64,000 nt of DNA from Dipteris shenzhenensis (lineage: Eukaryota; Polypodiophyta; Polypodiopsida; Gleicheniales). Of this stretch, positions 22,413 through 33,639 are shown piece after piece; within the stretch, counting starts at the first letter, position 1, and every line of letters starts with the position of its first letter. Both the position numbers and the translations under genes were made by a program. The stretch lies in the NCBI GenBank assembly GCA_047967505.1, contig CM106541.1. One strand, given 5' to 3'. The notes beneath the pieces are model-generated. The model had not been told where the DNA came from and did no database searches. It was given only the letters and a program-made list of their open reading frames with translations.

Positions 22413-23209
22413 GTTATTTACTATAAAAGGCTCTCATGTGTGGAAAGGCTTAGTAAAAGTTTGCGAGAATATGATAACGTATTCTATATAATATGGCATT
22501 TATGAATAATATGTCCTCAAGGATATAAGCTCTAGGGACAAACAAGTGTGTCATAACAAATTGAAATTATTCGTGGTAAATGCCTTAGGACTTTATAAGT
22601 ATTGTGGATTGCTCGGAAATACACAAATCGATGCACCATTAAATAATTAATGTATATTGGTATATTCTTATGGGAACGCTCTGGATTTTGGAAAGAAATA
22701 GTTATATTTGTAAGGAAAACATCATTTTGTACCCAAGCTACATTTATAATTTCATCACATTGCAACGAAATATCTAAGTTCCCATGATTGTTACGTCTGT
22801 TTCTGATAACTTCTGCATGTGTCCACCTTCGGTTTGTTGTAGACTTCCAGCCGATAAGGTTTTGGCACATCAACTTCCCTCTTGTTTGACAATGCAGAGA
22901 AAGATTGTATAATGGATTCGTGTCCTGATTAGGAGGTCCCCTTTTCTTCTGCTTGTTCACTTCTTGAACATTATCTAGTCTTGCACGTCCACTTTCTTGA
23001 TGGCCTTTCCATCGTGATTAACCGGAAAAAGATCGTGTGAAGGTACTCATGGATTGGTCTACTCTACCTCTTCTCCCTTGTTCACTGCCTTTGAATACTC
23101 TCCACCCGAGCACGTCAACTTTCTTGAGGCGCCAAACAGGGACCCGGGGGGAACAGGGTCGTATTGGAAACCAACCGAATATCTTTACAAGGCGTATGGC
23201 AGTACAAAC
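22413..23209. other. No gene recognised right of the CACTA element
   Basis: A 142-codon open stretch on the minus strand (22532-22960) has no recognisable motif or composition. I see nothing else. Confidence 0.5.
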
Positions 23210-23650
23210 TTACACTTTAGGTTCTCCATCTTCTGCAATAGGGGAGAGGACAACCTCTTGCCCGCAAGTGGGACAGGATTTGCCTTGTTTGCACGTCAGC
23301 CAACGATCGATGCAGGCAGTATGGAAGCCATGATTACAAATGGGAAGCACTCGTATGGGATGGCCTTGTTCGAAACCGTCCAAACAGATACCGCAATCTG
23401 ATCCCAGAAACGAGCCCAAGTGTTGTTGTGGATCGCATGTGTATGGGGCTGCTGGAAGCGCAGCTTCGATGGCCGCTATATCAACAACTGTATCACGTGT
23501 AGGAAAGGGAGTGGGAGCAGAGGTAATTGGAAGCATCGGAGGCAGATCAGGACGTGGAAGGCGCAAGCAAATGCTTAGGAAGATCGAAAGCATAATTACA
23601 ACCCCAAACATAAGGAGCGTGGTGAGGCAAGGGCCCAAAGTTGGATTCAT
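23210..23650 (-). CDS. RING-H2 finger membrane protein, ATL-like E3 ubiquitin ligase
   Basis: The protein is likely a membrane-anchored E3 ligase that recruits an E2 and ubiquitinates targets. From the ATG at 23650 it is 146 residues: a hydrophobic segment at about 8-29 (LTTLLMFGVVIMLSIFLSIC), a Pro-rich linker (32-50), then RING-H2 at 86-129. The ligands are C86, C89, C105, H107, H110, C113, C126 and C129 (DCGICLDG, CNHGFHTACIDRW, SCPTCG). This is the ATL arrangement, though the C113-C126 gap is two residues longer than usual. An in-frame ATG lies upstream at 23722, but a TATA-like CTTATAAGA on the minus strand spans about 23708-23717, so the 23650 start is preferred. There are no introns, as in most ATL genes. 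The frame is intact, so it may be a working host gene. The classic GLD motif is not obvious. Confidence 0.8.
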   Translation of the reverse strand: MNPTLGPCLTTLLMFGVVIMLSIFLSICLRLPRPDLPPMLPITSAPTPFPTRDTVVDIAAIEAALPAAPYTCDPQQHLGSFLGSDCGICLDGFEQGHPIRVLPICNHGFHTACIDRWLTCKQGKSCPTCGQEVVLSPIAEDGEPKV

Positions 23651-24131
23651 TTTTCTGTGGGCGTTCACAAGATGAAGAGTTTTTTTGCCGATTCTACAAG
23701 GAATCGGTCTTATAAGAGCCACAGGCTATCCAAACGCTAAAAAGCACAGCCAAAAAGCTAGTCTCAAGAAGGTTACATGACCGACTATCTCAATTAATAT
23801 TGAGCCACTTGTCCTTAAATTCAATTTGAAAAGCTAATCTAAAGCTAAAGCTAATCCAAGCAATTGAAAAGCTAAGCGTATGAAAATCGTAAAGCTAGGG
23901 CACAAAAAAGATCAAGAATTAAAGATCATGTGATTGGGTGTTCTGAGCTACTTTTCCAATTCTAGTAGCCCTCTCGAAGTCACCATTGTTCCGAGCAATG
24001 GTGCTTTGGATTGGAAGTTGCCAAGGTGAAAGCTATGAGCCATGCAAGGAACCATTATCGATTCAAGAACTTCTTCTTATTTCTTACTCCCTAAGCTATG
24101 TTTGCTTGTTTCGCTATGCCTCGGTAAAAAC
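23651..24131. other. 5' flank of the RING-H2 gene; no other gene
   Basis: This stretch contains the TATA-like site at about 23708-23717 (minus strand) and repeated 'aaagctaa' words at 23820-23900. I see no other coding signal. Confidence 0.5.
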
Positions 24132-24820
24132 TGCAAATGGATTGTGGTTATAAGGCACACATTTCATGATGGCGATTTATTTTTCAAACTGAAGAGTTAT
24201 TGCTTGAAGAGAGGCGAGTTATGAGACTGTTGAATTCATCCAATTTTAGAGACAAGTCACATTCTAATGCTTGGGACCAGCTTGCCAACAGATCAATAAA
24301 ATCTGTCTTGATTAGAAAGAGAAAAATAGGGGCGCTTGCCAACAGATCAATAAAATCTGTCTTGATTAGAAAGAGAAAAATAGGGGCGCTGGTCCCAAGC
24401 ATTAGAATATGACTTGCAAATGGATTGTGGTTATAAGGCACACATTTCATGATGGCGATTTATTTTTCAAACTGAAGAGTTATTGCTTGAAGAGAGGCGA
24501 GTTATGAGACTGTTGAATTCATCCAATTTTAGAGACAAGTCACATTCTAATGCTTGGGACCAGCTTGCCAACAGATCAATAAAATCTGTCTTGATTAGAA
24601 AGAGAAAAATAGGGGCGCTTGCCAACAGATCAATAAAATCTGTCTTGATTAGAAAGAGAAAAATAGGGGCGCTGGTCCCAAGCATTAGAATATGACTTGT
24701 CTCTAAAATTGGATGAATTCAACAGTCTCATAACTCGCCTCTCTTCAAGCAATAACTCTTCAGTTTGAAAAATAAATTGCCATCATGAAATGTGTGCCTT
24801 ATAACCACAATCCATTTGCA
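24132..24820. mobile_element. Foldback (long inverted repeat) element with a partial tandem duplication
   Basis: The arm beginning TGCAAATGGATTGTGGTTAT starts at 24132 and again at 24415 (period 283). The reverse complement of the full arm occupies about 24690-24820, ending ...CCATTTGCA. So 24415-24820 is a complete foldback with arms of about 130-155 bp, and 24132-24414 is a copy lacking most of its right arm. The interior holds a 54-bp unit present twice (starts 24281 and 24335, and again in the second copy). No target duplication is evident. No transposase is encoded, so this is a MITE-like passenger. Confidence 0.88.
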
Positions 24821-24846
24821 GTGGAGTTGCGATAAGCACGTAGAGG

Positions 24847-24929
24847 GTGAGAGTTGCGATAGATGCACATCATCCACCTTGCAAATGTGAGAGTTGCGAT
24901 AGATGCACATCATCCACCTTGCAAATGTG
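24847..24929 (+). repeat. 50-bp tandem duplication
   Basis: 'gtgagagttgcgatagatgc' through 'ccaccttgcaaat' is present twice with a 50-bp period, directly right of the foldback element. Confidence 0.88.
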
Positions 24930-25690
24930 TTTCAAAGTGATCCCTTGGGGAGGAACAATGCCTCTGAGTTTTTGTTTGTAGAATCCCATCCTACAAGTTG
25001 TCTTTTGAGGCCAAATTGGTGTGAAGGTTATCATCAGGTAGGGGCATGGTGCCCATGGAGTGTAAACAATAGTTCTTCATTGAGGAAGCGAATGAGCTTG
25101 CAACCTGTCATGGGTCAAAAGATGATGCGGGATGATACAAAATAGATTCTCAGCATGCAGCTACTGGTGGGTTCAGACTAAAGTCTGTGCCATTCCACTA
25201 TTTGGAATTGAAGCATTCATCTTCTTTCTTGAAAAACTTCACCTTTGGTGTCCAAAAATAAAATTGATAAAGTTGTATTTAACCTAGATCCATAAACATG
25301 CCTGAGAGGTTCTATCATGTAAGAAATCTCTTATAACAAAATCTTCCTTCATAGATGAGAAGGGAAAATTTCACAAGGTGAAGCGAGGGTGAAGCACAGT
25401 TTTCCACATCCCTTGAATCACACTCCTTGGAGTTTCCTTCTTGGTGCACCATCTTAATCCACGTATTGTTTCATATAATTAGATTTCATCATGTGTATGT
25501 TTAAAATATAAAACCTTTTAACAACACGACACACGAAGCTCAGATAAGGTTGGATAAAAGATTATTTATTACATGGGTGTTCATACCACAAAAGTTGGTA
25601 CAAAAGTGTCAAATCCTTTAGGTAGTCCAAGCTCTGAGGTTAGGGTCAACTTACGACAATGTAAGAGTTTCTTTGGCAAGGAATGCGGGT
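24930..25690. other. No gene recognised
   Basis: There are short open stretches only, with no motif found on either strand. Confidence 0.5.
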
Positions 25691-25715
25691 GGTAGCAAGC
25701 TAAGGGTGTCCACTT
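25691..25715 (+). repeat. Left 25-bp terminal inverted repeat of candidate element
   Basis: It starts GGTAGCAAGCTAAGGG and ends GTGTCCACTT, identical to the reverse complement of 38697-38721. Weaker similarity may extend a few bases outward with gaps. Confidence 0.8.
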
Positions 25716-26480
25716 TTTGTTCACTCCCCAATCCTAAGGAGGTGGAAAAACAAGCTTTTTAGCACACAAAAATGCAAATCTCACCTACTTCCCTATGGAT
25801 CTAGTCTTTGAAGTCTTCTGACACAACATCACACTTGCTATTGTGCACACAATCGTATAGTCTGATCGAAAATTCGATGCACACACAAAAAATTTCTTTG
25901 TGTCACACGGCATGGTTCCAGGGTGGTCACACGTTTGTCACGAACAAAGAGTGTCATATAAAATTCTAAATTTCTCGCTCATTTTAGATTAAATGTTATT
26001 GAAACTTTGTAAGTGGTCTCTTTGCATTATGTAGAGCTTAACTTGATTTATTGGTAATTTTATGAATGATTTATCTAATTATAAATAATTATTTATAATA
26101 AATAAAGTCATAAAATACATGCATTTTAGTAGCACACCACATTTTTTTAGTATTTTGAATAATTAAGCAAATCCAATTCGGTGGAAGGTTAGTAGGCACA
26201 TAAGGGTGTGTGGTTGAATCATCAAATCCCAAATTCAACGGTTAGATTTAGGAAGATTGAAGTTTAATTTTTACTTTTACTCCTCAGAGGATCAACAAAG
26301 AATATTAAAAATAAATCTAGTAATTCTCAAACATAACCAAACATTTCAAAAATGTCAATATTTTTAGTCCTATGCGTGATGAATAAGAGGAAAAAATTTT
26401 GGTTAAATTTGAGTAAGGGAAACGTACGATATGGCCTCCAACAGTTAAATCTCCCTTTTGTGGGGGAAAAAGGGCCACCC
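25716..26480. other. AT-rich left arm of candidate element; no gene seen
   Basis: No coding motif and no palindromes of the ACCTCGATCGAGGT type are seen in this stretch. Confidence 0.5.
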
Positions 26481-26520
26481 AAGCCTAATACCAAGACAAG
26501 GTAGGCTTGGTATTAGGCTT
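26481..26520. repeat. Perfect 15-bp-stem hairpin
   Basis: AAGCCTAATACCAAG (26481-26495) and its exact complement CTTGGTATTAGGCTT (26506-26520) are separated by 10 nt. Confidence 0.9.
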
Positions 26521-26589
26521 CGTGAGGTAGGCTAGGAGCATCACCGATCCTAGTGGCAAGCCTTTGGAGTCTGCATGCTGCCCATGTGG

Positions 26590-26940
26590 AAGGCTGAGTC
26601 ATCAAAACCATGCCACGTTGTTAGACCACGTGGTGCCATCTCATCAAGCAGATGTGACATCACTCCTTGCCATGTCACCTTACATTGCCACACGTGCTGC
26701 CACATGTGCCACCTCATCATTCCACATCATCAGCCATGTGATCACACAATGCCACCTTGGCATACCTCCTCTCCTGGCCACGTCACCAATCCTCCACCTC
26801 AATTTGCCATGTCATCTACCACCTCATGAATGCCAACTCATCATGCCACATCATGCCCAGTACCACATCATGACCATGCAGGAAGAGACTATATTACCAC
26901 ATCATGACCATGCATGGTGCCACATCAGCCAGATGTATAC
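26590..26940. repeat. Cluster of GCCACATCAT / GCCACGTCA-type words
   Basis: Dozens of closely spaced CCAC(A/G)TCA, CCACGT and CATCATG words occur without a fixed period, several with an ACGT core. A similar cluster lies at 52580-52900 in the leader of the copia element. The role is unknown. Confidence 0.7.
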
Positions 26941-26966
26941 ACATGACGATGTGCGATGCATACAAT

Positions 26967-27195
26967 ACCTCGATCGAGGTATATATGATGGGTGAGGCAT
27001 ACAATACCTCGTTCGAGGTATGTGACCGAGCACACATAGAGATACCTCGATCGAGGTTCATACATACATGCATGCGCAATGCACTAAATACCTCGATCGA
27101 GGTTCATACATACATGCATGCGCAATGCACTAAATACCTCGATCGAGGTTCATACATACATGCATGCGCAATGCACTAAATACCTCGATCGAGGT
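26967..27195. repeat. Left palindrome array, ACCTCGATCGAGGT, 6 copies
   Basis: Copies start at 26967, 27005 (one mismatch), 27044, 27090, 27136 and 27182. The last four are exactly 46 bp apart, and the intervening 'catacatacatgcatgcgca' sequence is also conserved. The array ends about 230 bp upstream of the transposase ATG. Confidence 0.93.
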
Positions 27196-27426
27196 ATAAG
27201 GTCTGATCGCGGCTCTGGGCATAGCAGACGTCTCCACCAAAACTAAGCCAATTAGTATCAATCTTAGCACCTCTCCACCAATAATAATGAAGAGCAATCT
27301 AAGAGCAATCTTGTGGATGAGTTGAGGCTCTCTATAAGACACCACGTTTTGGTTCATTTCACCCATTCTTAGCCATTCTTGCCTCCTCATCACTTTGTCA
27401 CACCTTCCATCCTACTTTCATTGAGA

Positions 27427-30347
27427 ATGGGTTCTCAAAGCCGTAGAGCTAGTAGACGTGAAAGATGTAGGAACCCCCCCCCCCAAATCTCATTGACGAG
27501 GAGCGCAAGCGGAAGGCTCGTGAGTGCAAGAGAGCCTCTAGAGTTCGAGCTCGCGCTGCCACCACTGATCCACCTCCAGCTCTACCTCTACATCCCACCT
27601 CCACCCCCACCCCCACCTCCATTGTCCCCCCATGCTCATCCGCTCCCCTACCTCTAGCCTCCGCCCTTCCCCTAGCCACCTACATTTTGGCCTCCACCTC
27701 TACCTCTTCCCCCTCCACCCTCCCCCCTCCCCCTCCCCCTCCCCCCGCTCCGCTTGGCGCCTCCCTTCCCCCGTCCACCCTACCATCTCCCATTGATCCC
27801 GTTGCCCCACCTTGCAGCAGCAGTGTTGCTTCACGACGTGACTTGCCGAAGTCCACTATCCGTCGTCGTACTAGCAAGATTGTGCAGTCTTTTTTTTGTG
27901 ACCTCACGCCAGCTTCGCAGTCTTCTCTTCTTACGTCCCTGATTGATCACCCTGACTTGGTAGAGTGTAGGAGGCTTGCTGGTCTTGGTGCACGTAGAGA
28001 TAGGGTTGTATCTAGCGAGGTCCTTAGCAGTGTTCGACGTTCCTATGCTTCTATTAAGCATAGGAACTCCAGTGATGCCTTGGTAGCACGTCGTGCTATT
28101 GTGGCTGCCATTAGTAGACCTCATATGATAGGCCATGTGCATACCGCTTCACGTCTTCTTCAGATTGCACCGCGCACATTGCGAGCAGGCATCATTAGGA
28201 GGCAGAGTCTAGAGGATAGTGAGACTGATGCTCTTTGGGCTTCGAGTGGTCGTGCACCTCGCAGCGATCGATTGTTGGATGATTCCACTAGGTCCTTCAT
28301 ACAACAGTTTTGGGAGGAGCATTGCAGAGCATCCCCGGTGTTCAAGAAGGCATTGCGGAAGAGGGTGTCACGCGGTGTGTACATTGAGCATGGTGCATGT
28401 TTTTTGGAGTGTACCCAGACTGAGTTGTACACTCAGTTTGTAGAGGCGCACCCGGAGTTCAAGATTGGGCAGAGGTCATTTGAGCGATGTAGGCCATGGT
28501 TTGTGCGATGCTCTCAGGAGCGTGACACATGCTGTTGTCGCTACCATGTGGATTTTGGATTGATGTATGACGTATTCCGTTCCCTTGATGGTCATAGGGG
28601 AGTGGTTCCTACTAGCCCTCGCGACTTCATTCATTCCATATTGTGTACACGAGATGGTGATGCTTTATTCCACTCCCTTGATTGTGTGGAAGGCACGTGT
28701 ACTTTGTGTGGTGACTTTGCCAGAGTGCCACGAGTTGCACTAGATACTTGTGATGTGCAGATGGTTCATTGGCAGCAGTATGAGTACTGTACCTTGACAT
28801 TAGATGGTGGTGCACAGTCGAGGAGGTTGCAGCTTGTGGGGAAGGAGACACCACGTGTTGTATTCATTGACTGTTTTCGAGGGAAGCTGTACCGCTACAT
28901 ACGCCACTCGCACACTGCGAAATGGGAGGATCGTCAGTTTCGTGCATGTTTGAGGACATTTCCTATAGGGGTGGTTGTCTCAGTGGTGGACTTTGCGGAG
29001 AATTACACCTTTGCACCACAGCATGAGATCCAATCGGAGTATTATTTCTCCGAACAGGTGACGTGTGATTGAGTATTGATTTTTTCCCCGCCTCATTATA
29101 TTGAATTATTTCAATAGTCATATATTTTTTTCAATGCCATATTGCAGGTTGCTATATTTGTGCACATTAGCTATCGTCATGCACAGGCTCATGTGGATGG
29201 CATTGATAGCACCATGGACTCACGCATCATTGTGCGAGAGTATCACTTCTACATTAGTGATGATCGATCGCATGATGCCCATTTTGTGCAGCATTGCTTC
29301 ACTTTGCATGATAGTTTCTTGAGGGATCATGGTGTCACATGGCAGCGGCGCTGGATCTGGTCAGACGGTTGCGGTGGTCAGTTCAAATCCGCTAGACAGT
29401 TTTATTGGTTCTGCAGATGGCACCGTGAGACAGGCATTCCGATCACATGGAGCTACTTCGAGACAGGGCACGGTAAGGGAGAGCACGATGGTGCAGGTGC
29501 TTGCGTGAAGCGTGCTTTGCGTCGATACTAGTTGCGTCACAGTGCCGATCGCTTCAAGGATGCACATGATGTGGTGCGGTGGTGCAACCAGCACTTATCC
29601 ACTAGTGCTACGTCCTCGTTTCAGTCGCGTGACGATAGGGTGGTGAGCCGGTATTTTTGGTGCGTGGACATTGGGAGTCTTGATCGGTCGAGGCCTTTTG
29701 ATTGTCATTCTGTGCCTGGCACTCTTGATTTCCATTCCATCAGGAGCGTAGGTGAGTCTCACCCCGCGATCTTTTCTCAACGGTTTGCATGTTTTTGCTC
29801 TGCATGCATTGATGATGATTGGGGAGGGTGCTCCATGATACCATGGGCCGATCCATGGGTACGGCGAGTGCTTTCTCCCTTCCAGTCTTGGGAGGAGATA
29901 CATGATGATCAGGATGCGGGATTCAGTTCCTCTAGAGATTATGACCAGCTTACAGATATTTTGCGTATTGGTGATATCTTCGCGGTTATTGCTTCGGAGG
30001 GCAATGAGGAGGGTGTGGAGTATTACTTGTTGCGATGCTCTATGCTGAAGAGTGTGCTGAATGAGGATACAGTGGATGGGCATGGGATGCACTTCAATGC
30101 TCATAGCATGATCGTCGGTGGCCACTATTTTCAGCAGATACAGAGGCGTGGTCGCTATATTGAGTTCCAGGAGTACATGGCGGATCGGGAGGCATACATG
30201 TATTCTCATCTTGTTGTTGGGATCAAGATTACTTTGAGTCATGTTCGCACTCGCAAGGCGACGTCCACTCCACGATGGCGCCTTGCAGTGGCGGATCACG
30301 AGAGCATACTTGCAACTATTGGCATGAGAGCTGATCCTGAGGAGTAG
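27427..30347 (+). pseudogene. DDE-type transposase of unassigned superfamily (frame break and one in-frame TAG)
   Basis: The likely product is the recombinase of the surrounding element, about 940 residues. The first ATG (27427, MGSQSRRASRRERC) is out of frame with the rest because of a C11 run at 27474-27484; one more C would join them. Then come a basic stretch (EERKRKARECKRASRVRARA), a Pro-rich region, and a long conserved part. That part has Cys-rich sites (ERDTCCCRYHVDFGLMYDV, CVEGTCTLCGDF) and a likely catalytic triad: Asp in VSVVDFAENYTF, Asp in IWSDGCGGQFKSARQ, and acid residues in GHGKGEHDGAGACVKRA. A 90-bp GT-AG intron (29058-29147) joins SEQ to VAIFVHI in phase 0. A single TAG (29529-29531) interrupts after KRALRRY; the same frame then stays open for 271 codons to the end at 30347. 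I cannot assign a named superfamily. Confidence 0.75.
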
Positions 30348-30689
30348 CACATTACATATCATATTTTTTGGGATCATCAGTTGATCAGATTGATTTTTAT
30401 TGGGTATCACTAGTTGATTACACTTTTTTGTATTCGATATGTATAGGCTCACTGTGTGACCGTACCATTGTAATTTTCATGGACTCATATTTTGTATTTC
30501 ACTATGATGGCTGTATACACGTTCATACACATCATTGTATTAGATTCTATTTTTAACATGATGTCCGATGTCTTCTCAATGGGATTTGTTGTGTTTGTAA
30601 TACAAAAAATTGTTTATTAGTAGTAATGTTGTAATTTGTTTTGTGCATTAGGACATTTTAAAAACGTGAAACGCGCGTGTGGACTTATC
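30348..30689. other. 3' flank of the transposase gene; no gene seen
   Basis: AT-rich sequence with short repeated words ('gatcatcagttgatcagatt', 'ggtatcactagttgattaca'), and no coding motif. Confidence 0.5.
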
Positions 30690-32375
30690 TGTTGGGAATG
30701 AAACTTTGCACGACTCTTAGGCCACCCTAGACATACATCCACGCAAGATTTGGTCTCCAACCTATTTGGTATGCGCCACGTGGAAGGTATAATGCGTACA
30801 TTTTTACAATCCCTACTAGCACGACTACGTGTGAGAAATGGCGCACGTACTAACCAAATATGCATGTGGACTTATTTGTTGGAGATTAAACTTTGCACGG
30901 CTCTTAGGTTACCGTAGACATACATCCACGCAAGATTTGGTGCCCAACTGATTTGGTATGCGCCACGTGGAAGGTACAATGCGTACATTTTTACAATCCC
31001 TACTAGCACGACTACGTATGAGCTATGGCGCATGTACTAACGAAATACGCATGTGGACTTATTTGTTGCAAATGAAACTTCACACGACTCTTAGGCTACC
31101 GTAGACGTACATCCACGCAAGATTTGGTGCCCAACTGATTTGGTATGCGCCACATGGAAGGACAGTTGCGTACATTTTTACAATCCCTACTAGCACTCGT
31201 GACTACGTATGAAAAATGGCGCACGTACTAATGAAATACGCACGTGGACTTATCTGTTGGGGATGAAACTTCACACGTCTCTTAGGCTACCCTAGACGTA
31301 CATCCACGCAAGATTTGGTCTCCAACTGATTTGGTATGTGCCACATGGAAGGACAAATGCATACATTTTTACAATTTCTACTAGCACGACTAAACCCTAA
31401 ACCCTAAACCCTGGACCCTAAATCCTAAACCCTGTTGGGCACGAAACTTCACACGCCTCTTAGGCTACCATAGACGTACATCCACGCAAGATTTGGTCTC
31501 CAACTGATTTGGTATGCGCCACGTGGAAGGACAAATGCATACATTTTTACAATTTCTACTAGCACGACTAAACCCTAAACCCTAAACCCTGGACCCTAAA
31601 TCCTAAACCCTGTTGGACACGAAACTTCACACGCCTCTTAGGCTACCCTAGACGTACATCCACGCAAGATTTGGTCTCCAACTGATTTTGTTTGCGCCAT
31701 GTAGAAGCAATCCCTACTAGCACGGCTAAACCCTAAACCCTAAACCGTAAACCCTGGACCCTAAATCCTAAAACCTGTTGGGGACGAAACTTCACACGCC
31801 TCTTAGGCTACCCTAGACGTACATCCACGCAAGATTTGGTCTCCAACTGATTTTGTTTGCGCCATGTAGAAGCAATCCCTACTAGCACGGCTAAACCCTA
31901 AACCCTAAACCCTGGACCCTAAATCCTTAACCCTGTTGGGGACGAAACTTCACACACCTCTTAGGCTACCCTAGACGTACATCCACGCAAGATTTGGTCT
32001 CCAACTAATTTGGTTTGCGCCACGTAGAAGCAATCCCTACTAGCACGGCTAAACCCTAAACCCTAAACCCTGGACCCTAAATCCTAAACCCTGTTGGGGA
32101 CGAAACTTCACACGCCTCTTAGGCTACCCTAGACGTACATCCACGCAAGATTTGGTCTCCAACTGATTTGGTTTGCGCCACGTAGAAGCAATTCCTACTA
32201 GCACGGCTAAACCCTAAACCCTAAACCCTGGACCCTAAATCCTAAACCCTGTTGGGGACGAAACTTCACACGCCTCTTAGGCTACCCTAGATGTACATCC
32301 ACGCAAGATTTGGTCTCCAACTGATTTGGTTTGCGCCACGTAGAAGCAATCCCTACTAGCACGACTACACGTTAG
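30690..32375 (+). repeat. Ten-unit tandem array with telomere-like blocks in the later units
   Basis: Units share 'acgactcttaggctaccct', 'catccacgcaagatttggt', 'caactgatttggt', 'cgccacgtggaag' and 'ccctactagcacg'. Starts are near 30691, 30878, 31064, 31256, 31434, 31612, 31777, 31935, 32093 and 32251. The first four units (186-192 bp) are linked by 'gcgcacgtactaacgaaata' type sequence. In the later units (158-178 bp) that linker is replaced by a run of AAACCCT-type heptamers, including 'ccctggaccctaaatcc'. The array lies between the convergent 3' ends of the transposase and RING genes. Confidence 0.93.
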
Positions 32376-32387
32376 CGTACCACCAAA

Positions 32388-32668
32388 GTCAAAAGAAAAT
32401 AGTAAAATTAAATTGTGGCCTAACATGTCACACCTTCCTTGTACTCCCATACATGAGTAGAGTTTAAAAGGGAGAAGTGGGATTGTTAATATGTGTATAT
32501 TTTTTTGGTGCATAGCCACAACAACCCTTTCTTTTTACATAAACCAAATACCAACACTTTTCCTTATACCAACCGCCAATCCTTTCTCTTGTACATAAAC
32601 CACTAAATGCAAAAGAAAATAGTGAAATAAAATGGTGGGCTAGCATGCCACACCTTCCTTGTATTCCC
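32388..32668 (+). repeat. Pair of diverged direct repeats
   Basis: 'caaaagaaaatagt' through 'cacaccttccttgta' appears near 32390-32450 and again near 32610-32668, with about 80% similarity by eye. The stretch between them has no gene. Confidence 0.75.
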
Positions 32669-33639
32669 TTTAATTTAAAAAAACATGACAAATTGCAAAG
32701 GAGAAGAAACTGCTTCATTCAACTAAGAGAGTTGCTAGAGCTTTTTCTTTGAAATACCAATCGTTTTCTATGCAAGTGCCCATATCAAATCCATATAAAA
32801 GAATTTCTACACCCTACAAACTAAGCATGTCCACACATTGGTGATTTCTCGAATTTTTTCCTTTTGTCATGTTGTTTAAGTATCTCTAGATCACACATTC
32901 CCTCAAGTTCATTGGTGTTGAAAGAATTTTTTATCAATTGATTTACACATAGGTAACAACATTGCCCTCGGAGTCATGGATAAGTTTTGTACCAATATAC
33001 ATTTCTAGAATACTTTTTGTAAATAGCATAAATTGAAAGTTGGTAAAATTGATGTTACTTTAATATCTAATTTCATTTGATGAAACAATTTTACATTGGG
33101 CTATGGCATTGTCTAAAAAAAGTAATTTTCTTTTTATACAAATTAGTTTATCAAATGGTTGAATTTCAACATATTTTGATATTAAGATCGGAAGGCTAGA
33201 TTTGGAAGCATGAATATGACAATAGTTGTCTTTTTGAAAAATTGATGAAAATTTGGATTTTGAAACACACTTTATTGACAAACATGAATAGAATAAAATT
33301 TTTGTTTAAAAAATGAAAAACTTTTATCAGCAAAATAAAATTTTCATCCAAAAAAAGATGAATTTTGATATGTTTAATGTTTAATGTTTGCAATTAATGT
33401 TTAATGTTTACAATTACTTCACATGGCATTCTTTTTTAAATACCTTATGTATTAAACAAACTATAAACTGAGATAAACTGAGATAAACAAAGTGTGAAGA
33501 ACATCATGAAAGTACGAAAATGCTCATACATCATAAAAGTGGGAACAATATCATGAAAGTACCAAAATGAATCTATACATCATCATCATCATGCTGCAAA
33601 AGTGCATCCCTATACAAGAAACGTGTGAAGCCTAAACAA
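32669..33639. other. AT-rich spacer; no gene seen
   Basis: Only short AT-rich open stretches, and nothing I can support as coding. Confidence 0.5.

Noticed and set aside
22532-22960. 142-codon minus-strand open frame
   Set aside because: No family motif and no splice or promoter support. It could be decayed sequence, but I cannot support a gene.
24200-24695. Paired 70-72 codon open frames on both strands
   Set aside because: They are translations of the foldback element and its duplicated 54-bp core.
27687-29072. Transposase starting at the TTG at 27687
   Set aside because: The frame is open far upstream of this codon, and TTG starts are not usual in plant nuclear genes. The ATG at 27427 with a C-run slip is more likely.
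29382-29398. 'gttcaaatccgct' resembling a tRNA T-arm
   Set aside because: It lies inside transposase coding sequence, with no acceptor or anticodon arms around it.
29595-30452. 285-codon minus-strand open frame
   Set aside because: It lies antisense to the transposase coding region, whose frame carries the recognisable family pattern.
30690-32375. Possible chromosome end because of CCCTAAA runs
   Set aside because: Runs are short, degenerate, interrupted by unique units and flanked by genes on both sides, so this is interstitial.
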